7,112 nt of DNA from Sphingopyxis sp. (GTDB taxonomy: Bacteria > Pseudomonadota > Alphaproteobacteria > Sphingomonadales > Sphingomonadaceae): the NCBI GenBank assembly GCA_026125835.1, contig JAHCKJ010000110.1, forward strand, positions 1 to 7,112, read 5' to 3'. Positions 6,993-7,112 of this stretch are shown piece after piece; position 1 is the first letter of the stretch, and each line of letters opens with the position of its first letter. Both the position numbers and the translations under genes were made by a program. A model generated the notes under the pieces. The model did not search any database, had not been told where the DNA came from, and worked only from the letters and a program-made list of their open reading frames with translations.

Positions 6993-7112
6993 TTACACCG
7001 GCATGTTCATGATGTCGCGATAGGCGGACAGCAGCTTGTTGCGGACTTGCAGCGTGGTTTCGAAGCCGAGCGAGGCCTTCTGCCGCTCGATCATCACGCT
7101 GACGATGTCGTG
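6993..7112 (-). CDS. fliE: FliE, basal-body MS ring-rod junction protein (C-terminal 39 residues only)
   Basis: FliE is the small rod protein that joins the MS ring to the proximal rod. Only the last 39 codons and the TAA lie in the window; the 5' end is beyond 7112. The visible part starts HDIVSVMIERQKASLGFETT and ends LQVRNKLLSAYRDIMNMPV, which matches the highly conserved FliE C-terminus (a V-M-I-x-x-Q-K-A-S core, then VRNKL-x-x-AY-x-x-IM-x-MPV). The reading frame is intact. The stop lies 3 nt before the fliF start, consistent with one transcript and with fliE as an upstream gene of the operon. Any promoter must lie outside the window. Confidence 0.95.
   Translation of the reverse strand, partial: HDIVSVMIERQKASLGFETTLQVRNKLLSAYRDIMNMPV

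Noticed and set aside
1..7112. Search for a novel system, mobile element, CRISPR array or RNA gene
   Set aside because: Every base except about 20 is within a recognised flagellar gene on the minus strand. There are no spaced repeats, no transposase or integrase motifs, no tRNA-like folds noticed, and no gap large enough for an extra gene.

Overview
The window is a tightly packed block of flagellar basal-body and export genes, all on the minus strand. Read in the direction of transcription (from high to low coordinates) the order is fliE (3' end only), fliF, fliG, fliH, fliI, fliJ, fliK, fliL (5' part only). This is the classic fliEFGHIJKL order. Both outer genes run off the window, so the operon continues on each side; fliM and fliN would be expected beyond position 1, but that is inference.

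The DNA is GC-rich, with strong G/C preference at third codon positions. This produces long stop-free shadow frames on the plus strand. The codon style and the sequences fit a GC-rich proteobacterium. A sphingomonad-like alphaproteobacterium is my best guess, but it rests on general resemblance only and other GC-rich proteobacteria cannot be excluded.

Layout: fliE C-terminus (6993-7112); fliF MS ring (5331-6989); fliG rotor/switch (4307-5338, GTG start); fliH export-ATPase regulator (3715-4314); fliI export ATPase (2387-3718); fliJ export chaperone/stalk (1944-2390); fliK hook-length control (541-1947); fliL stator-associated membrane protein (1-523). There is almost no intergenic DNA: 3 nt between fliE and fliF, 8-nt overlaps at fliF/fliG and fliG/fliH, 4-nt ATGA overlaps at fliH/fliI, fliI/fliJ and fliJ/fliK, and 17 nt between fliK and fliL. 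No promoter, terminator, RNA gene, mobile element, repeat array or attachment site is visible.

Together the products form the base of the flagellum. FliE and FliF build the rod/MS-ring base, and FliG on the ring receives torque from the stator. FliH, FliI and FliJ power and feed the type III export gate, FliK sets hook length and switches export specificity, and FliL supports stator function. I found no undescribed system here. The points worth a second look are small: translational coupling geometry, a FliH N-terminus without tryptophan, the low-complexity FliK linker, and an atypical codon patch in fliK.
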